NCBI RefSeq assembly: GCF_006402735.1
Contig: NZ_CP017174.1
Span: 6,800,001 to 6,864,000 of the forward strand
Source of the DNA: Myxococcus xanthus
Lineage (GTDB): Bacteria > Myxococcota > Myxococcia > Myxococcales > Myxococcaceae
Reading direction: 5' to 3'
DNA length: 64,000 nucleotides
Shown: positions 26,950 through 35,380 of the stretch, one piece after another
How the letters are laid out: every line of letters begins with the position of its first letter
How positions within the stretch are numbered: the stretch's first letter is position 1
The notes under the pieces: generated by a model
Told to the model about the DNA's origin: nothing
Databases searched by the model: none
What the model saw: the letters and a program-made list of their open reading frames with translations, nothing else
Position numbers and translations under genes: made by a program

Positions 26950-27265
26950 TCAGTGCTGACGCTCAGGTGAAACCAAGCCCACGCCGACCTTGACGGGGGT
27001 AGCGCGTTCGGGGTCGATGACAATGGGATTTTCGATGAGTTCCGGGGCGGTGGCCCGGGTGTCCGCGGGGTCCGGCACCCACACGGGGCCTTTCGCATAT
27101 GTCCCGCGCATCCACGCGCGAGGTACGCGGCGGATACCCACCGGGTAGAGCGTCAATCCGGAGGCGTTGATACGCAATCGCAGGAAGCACTTCCAGTCCT
27201 GAATGGACAGTGATGCGAACGCATCGTTGGCGTGGCAGCCAAACACGTTGAGGGAGCCGAGCAGG
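26950..27265 (-). pseudogene. C-terminal fragment of a metallophosphoesterase-like protein
   Basis: The minus strand reads HLLGSLNVFGCHANDAFASL, IQDWKCFLRLRINASGLTLY, PVGIRRVPRAWMRGTY and stops at 26950. Phrases such as HANDAF and W(K)xFLRLRI...LTLYPIGIRRVPR occur, as I remember them, at the end of calcineurin-like phosphoesterases in myxobacteria; the identification is moderate. There is no front part: at about 27270 the sequence switches to a fragment of another gene on the opposite strand. Confidence 0.5.
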
Positions 27266-27277
27266 TGATGCTCAGTT

Positions 27278-27709
27278 CGGATTACCGGGCGAAAGAAGGA
27301 ACTGCTCAAGACGAGCGGTGGAAAATACGTCGCGCCGCTGAAAATCGAGGCACAGCTCAAGCGACACCCGCTCATCCAGGAGGCGGTCCTGATTGGCGAT
27401 GGACGGAATTACTGCACGGCCTTGTTTGCGCTCGACGCTGAGATACTCGCCGAGATGGCTCGCCGCGAGGGGCTCCCGGCGGACCCGACCCACCCGCGAA
27501 TCAACGACGTCCTGCAGACACTGGTCGCGGAAACGAACGTGGGTCTGGCGTCCTTCGAGTGCATCAAGACGTTTCGAGTGTCGCCCGATCCGTTCACGGT
27601 GGATGGAGGCGAACTCACGGCCTCGCTGAAGGTCAAGCGCCACGCGGTCGTTCGGAAGCACGCGGCGTTGATTGAGTCGATGTACGGAGCCCCGGAGTCG
27701 CAGCCGTAA
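27278..27709 (+). pseudogene. C-terminal fragment of a long-chain acyl-CoA synthetase
   Basis: About 143 residues beginning RITGRKKELLKTSGGKYVAP, then LKRHPLIQEAVLIGDGRNY. This is the hinge and C-terminal lid of the AMP-forming FadD family, including the Lys-rich GRKK and the GGKYVAP motif. The ATP-binding and adenylation core is lost. The fragment stops normally at 27707..27709. It abuts the phosphoesterase fragment tail to tail or by rearrangement; no mobile element is visible at the join. Confidence 0.75.
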
Positions 27710-27816
27710 GCGACTGTTCGTTGAGCCACCGTGCGAATGGTGCTTCGTGAGGCCCAGGGGCATCCCCCCGCTCAGCCGCAACGGTCTCCGCCCAAAGCAC
27801 GACGTCCCGGCATCCC

Positions 27817-29088
27817 ATGCATTCTTCCAACCGAGGCCCGGCGATAAACAGCGGGGCCCGAAATCAGGTGACGCTCCACTGGCGATGTCCCCTACCATCC
27901 AGCGAGTCCCCACCGCTGAGGCCGACTCCGCTGAACGCCACCGAACCCCGTCACCTCGCCGGCCTGGACCTGCTCCGGTGCCTGGCCATCCTCATCGTCC
28001 TCCTCTTCCACTACCCGCGCCCCGAAGGCCACGAGACCTACCGGATGCTCGCCAACTTCGGCTGGACGGGCGTGGAGTTGTTCTTCGTGCTGAGCGGCTT
28101 CCTCATCGGCTCTCAGCTCCTGGAGCCGGTGTCCCGAGGGGAGACGCCATCCCTGAAGCGCTTCTACCTGCGGCGCTCCCTTCGCATCCTTCCGCCCTAT
28201 CTCATCGTGGTGGCCCTGTATCTCTTCATTCCCGCGTGGAGTGAACGCCCCGTGGAGACGCCCGCGTGGCGCTTCCTCACCTTCACGCAGAACTTCGGGC
28301 TGCGCCTGAACGGCTTCTCCCACGCGTGGTCGTTGTGCGTGGAGGAACACTTCTACCTGGTGCTGCCCCTCGCCGTCCTCGCGCTGCGCGGACGCGTTCG
28401 GGCTGCGCACCTGCTCGCGGGCGCGGTGGGATTGATGGTGGCCGGCATGCTTCTGCGAGGCGGCCTGTGGCAGCGCTACTTCTCGATGCTCGGACCGAGT
28501 GATGCCGGATGGCGAGGCTACGACACGCTCCTCTACTACCCCACGTACGCGCGGCTCGACGGGCTGACATGCGGCGCGTTGCTCGCGACGCTGCGCGTCT
28601 TCCGGCCCGCGGCATGGGAACGATGGACGCAAGGGTCCCACGCCGGAGTCCTTGCACTGGTGGGACTCGGGTGCCTGGGAGGCGTGCTCTGGCTGAACGA
28701 GCAACACTTCCGATACCTGGCCCACACGATGCTCGCGTTCCCCCTGACGTCACTGGGCTACGCGGCGCTGCTCGTAGCCCTGGCGGGCCCGGCCGCCTCG
28801 CGTGTGTGCGCCCGCATCCCCGGCGCGAGGACCTTCGCAGTGTTGAGCTTTACCGTCTACCTCACCCACAAGGCCGTGCAGCACGGAGTCCGAGTGGCGC
28901 TGGAGCCCCATGGCATGGACGCATTCCACCCCGTCACGCTGCTGGGAGGCGCCGTGACGGTGCTGCTCGCGTCGCTCGCGCTGCACCACGGTGTGGAGCG
29001 GCCCGCGCTGAAGTGGCGCTCGCGGCTGGAGACGTGGCTCGTCCGCGAGCCGCTTCCCCAGCCCGCCGCCAGCGTTCCGCGGCCCTGA
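27817..29088 (+). CDS. Acyltransferase-3 (OafA/YrhL-type) membrane acyltransferase
   Basis: 423 residues. After a 45-residue leader of poor conservation comes HLAGLDLLRCLAILIVLLFH, the start of the acyltransferase-3 domain; conserved (R)GLDLLR and the His near LLFHY are present, then NFGWTGVELFFVLSGFLIG, YLRRSLRILPPY and SHAWSLCVEEHFYLVLPL, whose Glu/His pair is conserved. About ten membrane segments follow. The family O-acylates polysaccharides, lipids or antibiotics using an acyl donor from the cytoplasm. The start ATG 27817 has no clear ribosome binding site and a GTG at 27868 is possible. Confidence 0.88.
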   Translation: MHSSNRGPAINSGARNQVTLHWRCPLPSSESPPLRPTPLNATEPRHLAGLDLLRCLAILIVLLFHYPRPEGHETYRMLANFGWTGVELFFVLSGFLIGSQLLEPVSRGETPSLKRFYLRRSLRILPPYLIVVALYLFIPAWSERPVETPAWRFLTFTQNFGLRLNGFSHAWSLCVEEHFYLVLPLAVLALRGRVRAAHLLAGAVGLMVAGMLLRGGLWQRYFSMLGPSDAGWRGYDTLLYYPTYARLDGLTCGALLATLRVFRPAAWERWTQGSHAGVLALVGLGCLGGVLWLNEQHFRYLAHTMLAFPLTSLGYAALLVALAGPAASRVCARIPGARTFAVLSFTVYLTHKAVQHGVRVALEPHGMDAFHPVTLLGGAVTVLLASLALHHGVERPALKWRSRLETWLVREPLPQPAASVPRP

Positions 29089-29212
29089 GTCCACCTGCGC
29101 GGCAACGACAATCCTGCGCTGGACCACGGGGTCACCGGATGGACTCCCGACGGCCCAGGATGTGACGCGTAATCCGCTGCCCCTGCCCATCTTCGCAGCG
29201 GTTGCTGCGCCT

Positions 29213-30331
29213 TCAGAAATACTCGGGATGCTTAGCGGCCAGCATCTCCTCCAACGCGCTCACATCCTTCAGCAAGTGGTGGCCCGGCGCGATGTTCCTC
29301 GCAGCATCCCAACACAGCCAGGCCGCGCCCATGTCCCAGTCCGCGACGCAGATGTCTCCCAGCTCCGTGTAGGCCCAAGTGAAGAATGGATTGGCCTCAA
29401 TGACCTCAAGCAGCAACGCGTGCGCCTCTTGGGGCTCATTGAGTGTACGGCGGGCCCCTGATTCGAAGCTCTTGAGAACATGCGCGTGGGGCCCCGCCGC
29501 CGCACGAAGCTCAACGAGTGTCGCGGCCATGGTGCTGGCTGCTGCGTTGTCGGAGGACCTCAACATGACCTCCCAGAAACGGCGCATGTCGGCGTCCGGA
29601 GTGCTTTGAATCGCCTCTCCCAACCCCGGTACCGCCTCACCGGTTTGCAACGTCAGCTCGAAAAACGCGAGCACGCTGTCGAGCATGCGGCCGGCGTCCA
29701 CGGACTCCTTCGCTTCCATTTGCCGCCGCTCCCGCACCTGGGCGCTGTCCGGAGCGGCGCCGAGCGTCACGCGCTCCAGCGTGGCGTCGTCCGGAAGCCC
29801 GGGTCTTCCCTGCACCACGCGGCGGTAGCCCTCGAGCGGTATCCCACTGTCGGGCACGACGTTGGCGGATTGGACCCGCAACGTGATGGTGCTCCCGGGG
29901 AAGCCTCGCATGTCTTTTGCGCTGTATTGAATTTCGCGCGGCACGCGGCCCTCCGAGGCGAGCCGTTCGAGGATGAGAGGATGGCCGTGGTAGCGCTCAC
30001 GGAGAAACTGGACGAAACGCCTGCCCAGGTCGGGCTCAATGCGGGTGCCTTCATCCGAGTACGAGAACAGCCGGCGTCCCTCCGCGGCGGCATACACCGT
30101 GTGCCCCGCTTCGGACTCCACGGAAATGTCTCCTTGCGGCTTTGGGCCGGAAAGGGCGGACCGCAGCAGTCCGCCGAGCCCGGTGCGCTTCGGCGGCGCC
30201 GCATCCGCGAGCGTTCGTCCCCGCGCCTTGTCGAGCACGGAGAGCTGATGCTCCATGATGACGGGCTCGAAGTCGGAGGTGTCACCCTGACCGGCCTCGA
30301 TGACTTCGCGGACATGCTCGCGGTTGGACAA
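29213..30331 (-). CDS. Uncharacterised 350 to 370-residue protein, N-terminus uncertain
   Basis: 372 residues if it begins at the TTG 30331; an internal ATG at 30256 is another choice. The frame runs upstream without a start for a few codons (YANVCFRHLELSNREH) and then meets TAG; in the next frame a CGS precedes it. This resembles a SEC-C metal motif (C-G-S...Y..C) broken by a small frameshift, but that reading is weak. The remainder is soluble, with no motif recognised; the last 80 residues (ALLLEVIEANPFFTWAYTEL, ADWDMGAAWLCWDAARN) look like tetratricopeptide-type helices. A HEAT-repeat gene on the same strand lies 154 bases upstream. Confidence 0.5.
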   Translation of the reverse strand: MSNREHVREVIEAGQGDTSDFEPVIMEHQLSVLDKARGRTLADAAPPKRTGLGGLLRSALSGPKPQGDISVESEAGHTVYAAAEGRRLFSYSDEGTRIEPDLGRRFVQFLRERYHGHPLILERLASEGRVPREIQYSAKDMRGFPGSTITLRVQSANVVPDSGIPLEGYRRVVQGRPGLPDDATLERVTLGAAPDSAQVRERRQMEAKESVDAGRMLDSVLAFFELTLQTGEAVPGLGEAIQSTPDADMRRFWEVMLRSSDNAAASTMAATLVELRAAAGPHAHVLKSFESGARRTLNEPQEAHALLLEVIEANPFFTWAYTELGDICVADWDMGAAWLCWDAARNIAPGHHLLKDVSALEEMLAAKHPEYF

Positions 30332-30484
30332 CTCAAGGTGCCGAAAGCAGACGTTCGCGTACTACCGCACCCGTCGAGGTCGCGCCACCGACGCGGTCTA
30401 CCTCAACGCGGAGGAGGAACATGTCCATGCCATGGTCGCTGGGCCCTGCTTACCGTCGTTGTCACTTGCGTCTATCCATCGGCT

Positions 30485-31309
30485 TCAGGCCAGCACTCTC
30501 TGCTCGAACTGGGAGATGACGTCATCCAGGACGCTCAGAAAGTAGCTATCCGCAGGAGCCTGTGAAGCACGGATGGCGAGGAGCAATGGATAGAAGCTCG
30601 GGTCGCCCGAAGACGCAGCGGCCTCAAGCGCGTACACCATCACTTGAGAGCCAGAAAGCGCCGCACGCACGGGCTCGACTGCGCGAGGGTCCTTGCGGGC
30701 CGCCAAGCCCACCAGTGCCTCCCCGAAAATCTCCGCGTCCTCTTCGCCGAGACGCGCTGCAAGTGCATCACGCAACTGCGGTGTGTCGACATCCTCCCGA
30801 AGGGAGGCCAGACCAAAGGTCGCCCAGTCCCGAACGTCGCGGTCCTCATCGGCCGAAAGCCGAATGAGTGCATCAACAGCTTCCGGCGCCTCCAAGACAG
30901 CCAGTCCGTGCACCGCGCCATAGCGCGCCTCGGCAATTGGATGACTCGCCAGATGGATGAGTTCAGAAAGGGCACGAGGCTCCCTCAGATGCCCCAGCGC
31001 AACACCGACAGCGAGGAGGACAGCGGGCTCCCTCTCCCGCCGGAGCTGGTCCAGCAGCGCCTCGCCGCACTCCGCCGGAAAGGCGGGGGTTCCACCTCCA
31101 AGCTGACCCAAGATGGCTGCGCCGCGCTCCCGTGCCTTCGCAGAGCGAGCACCGAGAAGTTGGATGGCAGCATCCAGCACGTCGCGCGTCCCCCGTCGGT
31201 GCAGCGCCCTGATAGCGGCCCAGGCGCGCTCATCGTCCTCGTCACCCTCAAGTGAAGCTTGGATGAGCGCTTCGGTGCTTCTCTCTTCGCCATCGTCGAG
31301 ATGACTCAT
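30485..31309 (-). CDS. HEAT-repeat protein
   Basis: 274 residues from ATG 31309, which is preceded by GGGGGG. It consists almost wholly of alpha-helical repeats of 30 to 35 residues: LLGARSAKARERGAAILGQL, REREPAVLLAVGVALGHLRE, PIAEARYGAVHGLAVLEAP and DEDRDVRDWATFGLASLRED. Such solenoids bind proteins; in bacteria they often act as scaffolds or immunity-type proteins, but nothing in the sequence fixes the role here. The upstream in-frame extension to 31609 is IS91-derived sequence and not part of the gene. Confidence 0.75.
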   Translation of the reverse strand: MSHLDDGEERSTEALIQASLEGDEDDERAWAAIRALHRRGTRDVLDAAIQLLGARSAKARERGAAILGQLGGGTPAFPAECGEALLDQLRREREPAVLLAVGVALGHLREPRALSELIHLASHPIAEARYGAVHGLAVLEAPEAVDALIRLSADEDRDVRDWATFGLASLREDVDTPQLRDALAARLGEEDAEIFGEALVGLAARKDPRAVEPVRAALSGSQVMVYALEAAASSGDPSFYPLLLAIRASQAPADSYFLSVLDDVISQFEQRVLA

Positions 31310-31403
31310 GGTGCCCCCCTGTGTACTCCGCGAGTACCGGCCGCCAGAGTGCGGCCCAACGTACACCGCTCCTGCCCTCCCCCCGAAGCGGCCACACAGG
31401 GGT

Positions 31404-31560
31404 ACGCATAAGAGGGATGGGGGCCCTGTTGAGGGGGAGGGAGGGTGCAGAGGGGCCGAGGAGGGCCGCTGACGGGGCCGCCCGAGTGATGCTCCCGTCC
31501 GGTGGACAGGCCGCTTGAGCCCCCTTGGGGTACACGCCTGCCCAGACCGCGCTCCCTTCA
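31404..31560 (-). mobile_element. IS91-type fragment (copy D)
   Basis: 157 bp starting with ACGCATAAGAGGGATGGGG, as in copy B, and running to the shared CCGCGCTCCCTTCA. It lies about 95 bases upstream of the HEAT-repeat gene start. It holds only the outer end of the module, with no transposase domain. Confidence 0.65.
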
Positions 31561-31802
31561 ACCCATGCATTGAATCTGGATTCTCGGGTGGCTTCTGCAC
31601 CAGCAGCAAGTCTTGCTACTGCTACTGAACCGCCTCGCCTGAGCTGAATGCCCCGCGGCTGAGCGCTGCCCGCGCTCACCGCGCGGGCCGTTTCCAGGGC
31701 AACGCGCTGACCTCTGGAGCCACGCGTGACGAACCCCATCGAATGCCACGTCTCGCGGGCAATGACCATCCGCTGCATCTCGCTGGTACCCTGCCACGAG
31801 GA

Positions 31803-32268
31803 ATGACCACGTTCTTTGGCCACTGGAGCGGCGCCCTCCACTACCGCGAGCGCTTCTTCATCATCGACTCTTTCAGGGGCTCAGGGCTGTTCCAGCCCGA
31901 GCCGCATGGACTGCGTCCCCAGGTTGTCTCCATCCCCGATGTCGGACGCTACCAATGCACCTACGGCGTCTCGGATGGAGCCCTGTACCTCGAACAATTC
32001 CGATCTTCCCGAGCCCATGCGGGAGGTGAGAAGGCGCACCGCCCACACCGCCATCTGCTGGCACGAGGTCCACGAGCTGCGCTTCCAGGAAGGTGGCCTG
32101 ACGGAAGCACGGGATGTGTCCGAGGCCGCCGCCCGCTTGCGCGAGGAACTGACCGTGGAGACGAACGAGCCCGGAACCCCGGCCTGGAGCGAAGACCTCC
32201 AGCGCCGGCTCGGGTGTCTCTTCCACCTGGACTACGGTGGGCTGATGCAGCCTCGTGTCCTCCGGTGA
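31803..32268 (+). pseudogene. Unrecognised gene broken by a frameshift
   Basis: From ATG 31803 (ACGAGGA just upstream) one frame reads FFGHWSGALHYRERFFIIDS, then GRYQCTYGVSDGALYLEQFR. Near 31990..32015 the coding pattern moves to the next frame: HTAICWHEVHELRFQEGGLT, then LREELTVETNEPGTPAWSED and a stop at 32268. Together they would give about 155 residues. No family recognised; the switch is not in a homopolymer. Confidence 0.5.
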
Positions 32269-32454
32269 GCAAGGCCCCCGTCACGGACGCTCTGCTCACC
32301 GCGCGGGCCTGGCCCCGGGCAATGCGCCTACCTTCGAAGTGGATGATGTGTCGGCGGAGGCTCCTCTGCGATGGGTCATTCTGACTTCAAGGAGGGTTGA
32401 GCTCACCCCACACGGTCAGGTAGACGACAGATCCCCCTTTGATTCGGAGGAACC

Positions 32455-32721
32455 TTGTTCAAGTCGATGATCCTGGCGGTTGCGGTGTTGGGACTGACGG
32501 CATGTGGCAGCGATGACTCGGAGCAGAGCGCCGAGTGCAAGAAGTACCTGGCCTGCATCAAGGCCACGACCCCCGAGATTCAGGCCACCGCCGAAGTGAC
32601 CTACGGCGCCGACGGTTCCTGCTGGAAGACCGACGAGACGGCCAGGGTCTGCACTGCCGCGTGCACCGACGGCCTGACGCAGCTCCGGGGCCACCACCCC
32701 GACGCGTCCGCCTGCAAGTAG
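32455..32721 (+). CDS. Small Cys-rich lipoprotein
   Basis: 88 residues from TTG 32455. GGAGG lies five bases before this TTG, whereas the in-frame ATG at 32467 would be 17 bases away, so TTG is preferred. Signal peptide MFKSMILAVAVLGLTACG with lipobox LTAC. The mature part has five further Cys (ECKKYLACIKA, GSCWKTD, VCTAACTDG, ASACK), probably disulfide-bonded. This kind of small exported lipoprotein is frequent in myxobacteria and has no assigned function. A strong hairpin terminator follows. Confidence 0.7.
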   Translation: MFKSMILAVAVLGLTACGSDDSEQSAECKKYLACIKATTPEIQATAEVTYGADGSCWKTDETARVCTAACTDGLTQLRGHHPDASACK

Positions 32722-32742
32722 GACGGAGCCCTGTAAGGGCAC

Positions 32743-32771
32743 CCTGGCCGCGCACACGTTGCGCGGCCAGG
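32743..32771 (+). terminator. Terminator hairpin after the small lipoprotein
   Basis: Perfect 11-bp stem, CCTGGCCGCGC at 32743..32753 with GCGCGGCCAGG at 32761..32771, loop ACACGTT. Confidence 0.65.
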
Positions 32772-32809
32772 TGCAGGACTTCAGCCCAGCAGCTTGAACG
32801 TCTCGCGGG

Positions 32810-33255
32810 CAAGGGTGCAGAGGGGCCGAGGAGGGCCGCTGACGGGGCCGCCCGAGTGATTCTCCCGTCCGGTGGACAGGCCGCTTGAGCCCCCTTGGGG
32901 CACACGCCTGCCCAGACCGCGCTCCCCTCAGGTGCGTAGCAGGGGCATGGACCTCTTGGCGCCTCTTGAGCCTCAACACCCCGCGGCCTGGGGTCGCCCT
33001 CATGCCGGGGCCAACCTCGCACATCCCGTGGGCAAGCCCAGGTGCTCCTGAATTGCCCGCCCCCCGGGCGCCCCCTTCACGTACGCCAAGGCCCTTAAGC
33101 CTGCCTCCACACCTCACGCAGGCGTACACCTCTAAGTCGAACGTCCTCCTGAGCAACTCTGCGAAAGTCCACTCGCGGTGTCCTCTCCTTCATCCGCTCC
33201 TTCCTGGCCCCTGCCTCAAGCCCCGCGCTCGCCTCCTGCGCACCGGCTTGAGGGA
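32810..33255 (-). mobile_element. IS91-type module (copy E) cutting a lanthipeptide synthetase
   Basis: About 446 bp, colinear with copy B but lacking its outermost left end. The minus strand encodes MLRRTFDLEVYACVRCGGRL and the same tail. The right end GCTTGAGGGA is identical to those of B and C; the base after it is the first of the surviving LanM coding sequence. The insertion, or a deletion started by it, removed more than 80 percent of the synthetase gene. Confidence 0.7.
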
Positions 33256-33722
33256 ACTGGCCTGACCTGCGCGCCGACACGGGCGTGCGCGGCGGTGACG
33301 GGCCGGCCTTCATGTGTGGCTGGTGCAATGGCGCACCCGGTATCGGACTGGCACGGCTCGGCACCCTGCCGCTCCTCGATGACGCCCGTGTCCGCGAGGA
33401 GATTCAGGCCGCGGTGAACGTCACGCGCACCACTGGCTTTGGCTACAAGCACGGCCTGTGTCACGGCGACCTGGGCAACGTCCTCTTCCTGTTGGAAGCG
33501 GCGCGCGTCCTGCGCGACGACGCACTCCTGCGGCACACATACCGGCTTGCGGGCGGCATCCTCCAGGACATCAACGAGCACGGCGATCGGCACGGGCTGC
33601 CCGAAAGCATTGAGACACCGGGCCTGATGGTCGGGCTCGCGGGCATTGCCTATGGCCTGGCCCGCCTCGCGGCACCGGAGCGGGTGCCAGACATTCTCGC
33701 GGTGGCGCCCCCCATGGGGTGA
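33256..33722 (+). pseudogene. C-terminal fragment of a class II lanthipeptide synthetase (LanM)
   Basis: About 155 residues remain of a protein that is normally about 1000. They are the end of the LanC-like cyclase domain: FMCGWCNGAPGIGLARL supplies the first zinc Cys, GYKHGLCHGDLGNVLFLL the second Cys and the His, and ETPGLMVGLAGIAYGLARL is the usual closing block. The dehydratase half is missing, so the fragment cannot make a lanthipeptide by itself. It begins exactly at the end of the IS91-type module. The precursor gene follows 83 bases downstream on the same strand. Confidence 0.85.
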
Positions 33723-33805
33723 TGCGGCCCGGACCTCGACGAGTTCCGGCACCGCGAGGGTTGGCGGCCCGGTGGCTGTCCCACACAACCCATGAGGACG
33801 ACCCC

Positions 33806-34049
33806 ATGAGCGACAACAACAAGAGCCACATCCTCCGCGCCTGGCGTGACCCGGACCACTACGACAGCCTCTCCGACGCGGAGCGTGCCGCGCTGCCCGA
33901 CAGCCCCGCCTCCGTCCTGGAACTGGACGACGCGACCCTGGCCTTCATCACGGGCGGGGACGGCGCGTCCACCTGCCCCAACACGCCCCCCCGTCAACAC
34001 CAAGACTTGTCTCGGGACGGTCTGCGGGAGAATCGCCTGCTGCATCTGA
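33806..34049 (+). pseudogene. Class II lanthipeptide precursor (mersacidin/lichenicidin type) with a one-base frameshift in the core
   Basis: The start ATG 33806 has GAGGA seven bases upstream. The 51-residue leader (ILRAWRDPDHYDSLSDAERA, then LELDDATLAFITGG) is typical of mersacidin-type precursors and ends in the double-Gly protease site. As written, the frame then reads Arg/Gln-rich sequence to 34066. The core contains a run of seven C at 33986..33992. With six C the core becomes ASTCPNTPPVNTKTCLGTVC followed by GRIACCI and a TGA at 34047..34049, 80 residues in all, with five Cys and six Ser/Thr, just what a lanthionine-bridged peptide needs. It is either a recent mutation after loss of the synthetase or a homopolymer sequencing error. 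Confidence 0.8.
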
Positions 34050-34385
34050 GCGGCGACCCGCGATGACGTGAATCTGGAGCGACTCACAGCCCTCCAGAAC
34101 GCGAACGAGCAAGCGCCGGGGGAGCGGCGGGGCGCGGCCGCTCTACCCGCACAGCTCTGGGTGTCCTCAAATCCTCTCTGGAACCTCATTGGTGACACAA
34201 CGCGCAAGACACACCACCTACCTCCAAAAAGCAGACTCCCACAGCGCCTCTGTCCCACACACCCTGAGCCCTGAAACCATCCACATATAAAATCTGGATT
34301 TTCTTGATTTTGCGGTATTTGCAGAATATCACCAGCCATTAATGGGGCATCCCATCCGAGGCTCCATTGCGAAAGGATCCACCAC
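34050..34385. other. AT-richer non-coding stretch
   Basis: No gene. 34277..34345 is strikingly AT-rich for this genome (TATAAAATCTGG, TTTTCTTGATTTT) and probably holds the promoter of the 34386 gene or marks DNA of foreign origin. Confidence 0.4.
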
Positions 34386-34709
34386 ATGAAGAAGCTGTCT
34401 TTGATCGCGATGCTAGGACTCTCAACCGCGCTGTTCCTGGGCTGCGGGGGCGCTCTCGAGGACCCCAACCAGGAGGACGTATCAGCCACTCCGCAGCAAG
34501 AGGCGTCTGAAACCAACACCAGCATTGAGGGTGACTCGCGCACCGTGACGGCTTCTGCCTATGGCTGCTGCGCGTGGTGCTGGAATCGCGAACGGTACCA
34601 TCTGGTCGAAGGTGTCGTCTCCAATTGTACGGATCGTGCTCGGGACTACTGCGCTGTTGCAGGTCGTGGCGGTCTCTTTGATGCCGCATGGGATTACTGC
34701 AGCCCGTAG
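34386..34709 (+). CDS. Small lipoprotein with a Cys/Trp/Tyr-rich C-terminal part
   Basis: 107 residues. Signal peptide MKKLSLIAMLGLSTALFLGC with a lipobox-like LFLGC, then an acidic Thr/Ser/Gln linker of about 30 residues and a C-terminal block with CCAWCWNRERYH, SNCTDRARDYC and WDYC. Its G+C content is lower than that of the surroundings. It stands directly downstream of the lanthipeptide remnant, on the same strand, but with an intervening promoter-like region. It is not an obvious ribosomal peptide precursor because it has a Sec signal, and no function is known. A good terminator follows. Confidence 0.65.
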   Translation: MKKLSLIAMLGLSTALFLGCGGALEDPNQEDVSATPQQEASETNTSIEGDSRTVTASAYGCCAWCWNRERYHLVEGVVSNCTDRARDYCAVAGRGGLFDAAWDYCSP

Positions 34710-34746
34710 CGTCCCTGGCGATACGACATCGGTAACTTGACGGGTT

Positions 34747-34774
34747 GGAGCCTGGGTGGTGCAGCCCAGGCTCC
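34747..34774 (+). terminator. Terminator hairpin
   Basis: Perfect 10-bp stem GGAGCCTGGG (34747..34756) with CCCAGGCTCC (34765..34774), loop of eight bases, 38 bases after the stop at 34709. Confidence 0.65.
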
Positions 34775-34971
34775 TCTCCCAGTCAGTGCCCACCTCTGAC
34801 TCGACTTTCGCCATTTTGAGGGCGAAGGAGCCAGCAGTGCGAGGTCCCAGGCGAGCGCGAATGCCTCAAGAGCGCGGCGAGGCACGGTGACGTCGGGTGG
34901 CCACGTCAGAACGAAACGGAAATGGATGCGATTTCGCGCCTCGCGCGGCGGCGACGCTCCCCTCCCCTGCC

Positions 34972-35143
34972 CTACTCCTTCGCGAACACCGCCACCTGGC
35001 GCTCGGCGCCGGAGAACGGCAACCGGTACGCCCGCGAGGACACGACGCGCAGTTGCCGCTCCGCTGCGCGCGCCGCCGCCTTGATGAACGCGACCTTCTT
35101 CCCCACCGTGTCCACCAACGTGACGCCCAGCGACAGACACCCC
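34972..35143 (-). pseudogene. Internally deleted fragment resembling RsmG (GidB) rRNA methyltransferase
   Basis: The minus strand reads LGVTLVDTVGKKVAFIKAAA, then RQLRVVSSRAYRLPFSGAER and QVAVFAKE with a stop at 34972..34974. VTLVDTxGKKVAF is the SAM-binding strand of RsmG, which methylates G527 of 16S rRNA, and PxxxAERxxxVF is like its C-terminal end; the roughly 60 residues normally between them are absent. No front half is present. The assignment is by motif memory and is moderate. Confidence 0.45.
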
Positions 35144-35380
35144 AGTCACCCGTGAAGGCGCGCGCGAGTGCCGTGCCTACTCGTAGCGCGGGTCGTCGGA
35201 CACGCTGCGCGTGGACTGCCGCACGACAATGCAGCCGGCGGCGCCGCAGCCCTGATGCCGGTTGCCGCCCCCGGGGGCGGCCGTTCGGGTTCCCGGCCGC
35301 TCCGGGGCCCATGTCGCATCGCACATGCATCCCGTTTTGGATGTGCTAAGAACTCAGGCCGACTCGCCAGGAATCATTGG

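Noticed and set aside
34780-34925. Minus-strand frame with HFRFVLTWPPDVTVPRRALE
   Set aside because: Looks partly coding but too short, without a start or homologue that I can name; it merges with the rsmG-like scrap in another frame.
35178-35240. Minus-strand ending CIVVRQSTRSVSDDPRYE followed by a stop
   Set aside because: Resembles a real C-terminus, but only about 20 residues can be followed; insufficient for a call.
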